A stretch of 14,913 bases of DNA from DASQVO01 sp035640715 (GTDB taxonomy: Bacteria; Actinomycetota; Actinomycetes; Streptosporangiales; Streptosporangiaceae). The position numbers and the translations under genes are program-made. Position 1 is the first letter of the stretch; each line of letters starts with the position of its first letter. The DNA is taken from the NCBI GenBank assembly GCA_035640715.1, contig DASQVO010000209.1, positions 1 to 14,913 on the forward strand, in the 5' to 3' direction. Positions 14,396 through 14,913 of the stretch are shown here, piece after piece. A model generated the notes under the pieces. That model made no database searches and was not told the DNA's origin. It was given only the letters and a program-made list of their open reading frames with translations.

Positions 14396-14737
14396 GTGAT
14401 CGATGTCGAGCGCGGCCGGTTCGAGGAGATGGTCGTCAAGGCGCTGGATGAACTGCCGGAGGAACTCGGGCGCCTGATGCGCAATGTCGCCGTCACGGTG
14501 GAGCACGACGCTGGCCCTCCTGGGCTGCTCGGTCTCTACCAAGGAATCCCGCTGACCAGCCGTACATCCCAGTACGCGGGAGTCCTGCCGGACCGGATCA
14601 CTATTTACCGCCGGGCGATCTGCGCGGTCTGCCACAGTGAGGAAGAGGTCGCCATCCAGGTGCGCCGCACCGTCATCCACGAGGTCGCCCACCACTTTGG
14701 CATCGACGACGCGCGGCTCCGCGAGCTCGGCTGGTGA
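14396..14737 (+). CDS. small zinc metallopeptidase (Zincin_1 / DUF1025)
   Basis: This 113-residue cytosolic protein belongs to the actinobacterial minimal metallopeptidase family. The zinc site HEVAHHFGIDD gives His95, Glu96 and His99, with Asp105 in the third-ligand position of an HExxHxxGxxD motif. Other family text is FEEMVVKALDELPEEL, VAVTVE, LLGLYQGIPLTSR, YAGVLPDRITIYR and RLRELGW at the end. The length is full for the family. Start GTG at 14396 fits the family N-terminus, but its ribosome site is poor (AGGCGG lies almost against it, and GGGAGGAAAG is 18 bases away), so translation may depend on the upstream clamp gene 43 bases before. Substrate is unknown for the family; peptidase activity is inferred from the motif. 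Confidence 0.88.
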   Translation: MIDVERGRFEEMVVKALDELPEELGRLMRNVAVTVEHDAGPPGLLGLYQGIPLTSRTSQYAGVLPDRITIYRRAICAVCHSEEEVAIQVRRTVIHEVAHHFGIDDARLRELGW

Positions 14738-14798
14738 AAATCCCGGGTGACGTCGGGGTACACCGCGAATAGCGGCCAGGCACTAGCCTTCCTCTTTC

Positions 14799-14913
14799 AT
14801 GCGGGGCTTGTGAGCGTCGCGTCCGGGACCGGATCGACCGGGAGTGCACGCAGCCGCTGGACGTCGAGGCGCTCGCCCGCGGCGCGCACATGTCGGCCGG
14901 GCACCTCAGCCGC
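14799..14913 (+). pseudogene. AraC-family regulator, 5' part, apparent frameshift
   Basis: Frame 1 from about 14803 to the window end reads CERRVRDRIDRECTQPLDVE, then ALARGAHMSAGHLSR. This is the start of a common actinomycete AraC-type HTH protein (usual text IDREYAQPLDVEALARGVHMSAGHLSR). No start codon exists in this frame upstream. The ATG at 14799 is in another frame and hits TGA at once (MRGL, stop). Removing one G from the GGGG run at 14803-14806 would join that ATG to the regulator frame. So this is either a one-base frameshift or a sequencing/assembly error. TAGCCT at 14784-14789, ten bases before the ATG, could serve a leaderless start. The gene continues past the right edge. Confidence 0.65.

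Overview
The window is a G+C-rich chromosomal stretch with actinomycete traits: strong third-position G/C, frequent GTG and TTG starts, starts without a Shine-Dalgarno sequence that suggest leaderless mRNAs, a Tat-exported flavoprotein, an F420/PPOX-type enzyme, a DUF6295 protein and a Zincin_1 metallopeptidase. A soil actinomycete fits, but genus cannot be fixed from sequence reading alone. No rRNA, tRNA, CRISPR array, transposase or attachment site was seen.

Left part (1-1495): a perfect hairpin at the edge, an aminotransferase class V gene that lost its middle but kept its start and its C-terminal third (184-598), a PPOX-family flavoprotein on the minus strand (736-1161), a roughly 30-residue remnant of an AraC-type DNA-binding domain (1257-1370), and a very strong 18-bp hairpin (1352-1390) downstream of the next minus-strand gene.

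Central drug/metabolite block (1496-5933): a DHA2-type 14-TM efflux pump and a MarR regulator on the minus strand, divergent from a Tat-exported, probably bicovalently flavinylated berberine-bridge-type oxidase. Two copies of a 13-bp palindrome sit in the divergent region and look like the MarR operator. An aldo-keto reductase of the YghZ type (5949-6974) converges on the oxidase.

Central metabolism (7179-10022): a dienelactone-hydrolase-like gene and a DUF6295 gene form a short operon. It converges on phosphoglucomutase (pgm) across a short tandem-repeat spacer.

Right part (10139-14913): an ABC exporter half-transporter lies divergent from a second MarR regulator, again with a paired 16-bp-period operator-like element between them. 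Next come a truncated RidA-like remnant, a repeat cluster, and a second-type DNA polymerase III beta clamp with three low-complexity insertions. A small zinc metallopeptidase follows the clamp. The window ends in an AraC regulator whose frame appears shifted at a GGGG run.

The main functional logic is two MarR-controlled export modules (oxidase plus MFS pump; ABC exporter) embedded among housekeeping genes. Four decayed or frame-disrupted genes mark an area of ongoing gene loss. I saw no clearly new multi-gene defence or biosynthetic system. The most unusual items are the insertion-bearing sliding clamp next to the metallopeptidase and the doubled MarR operator.
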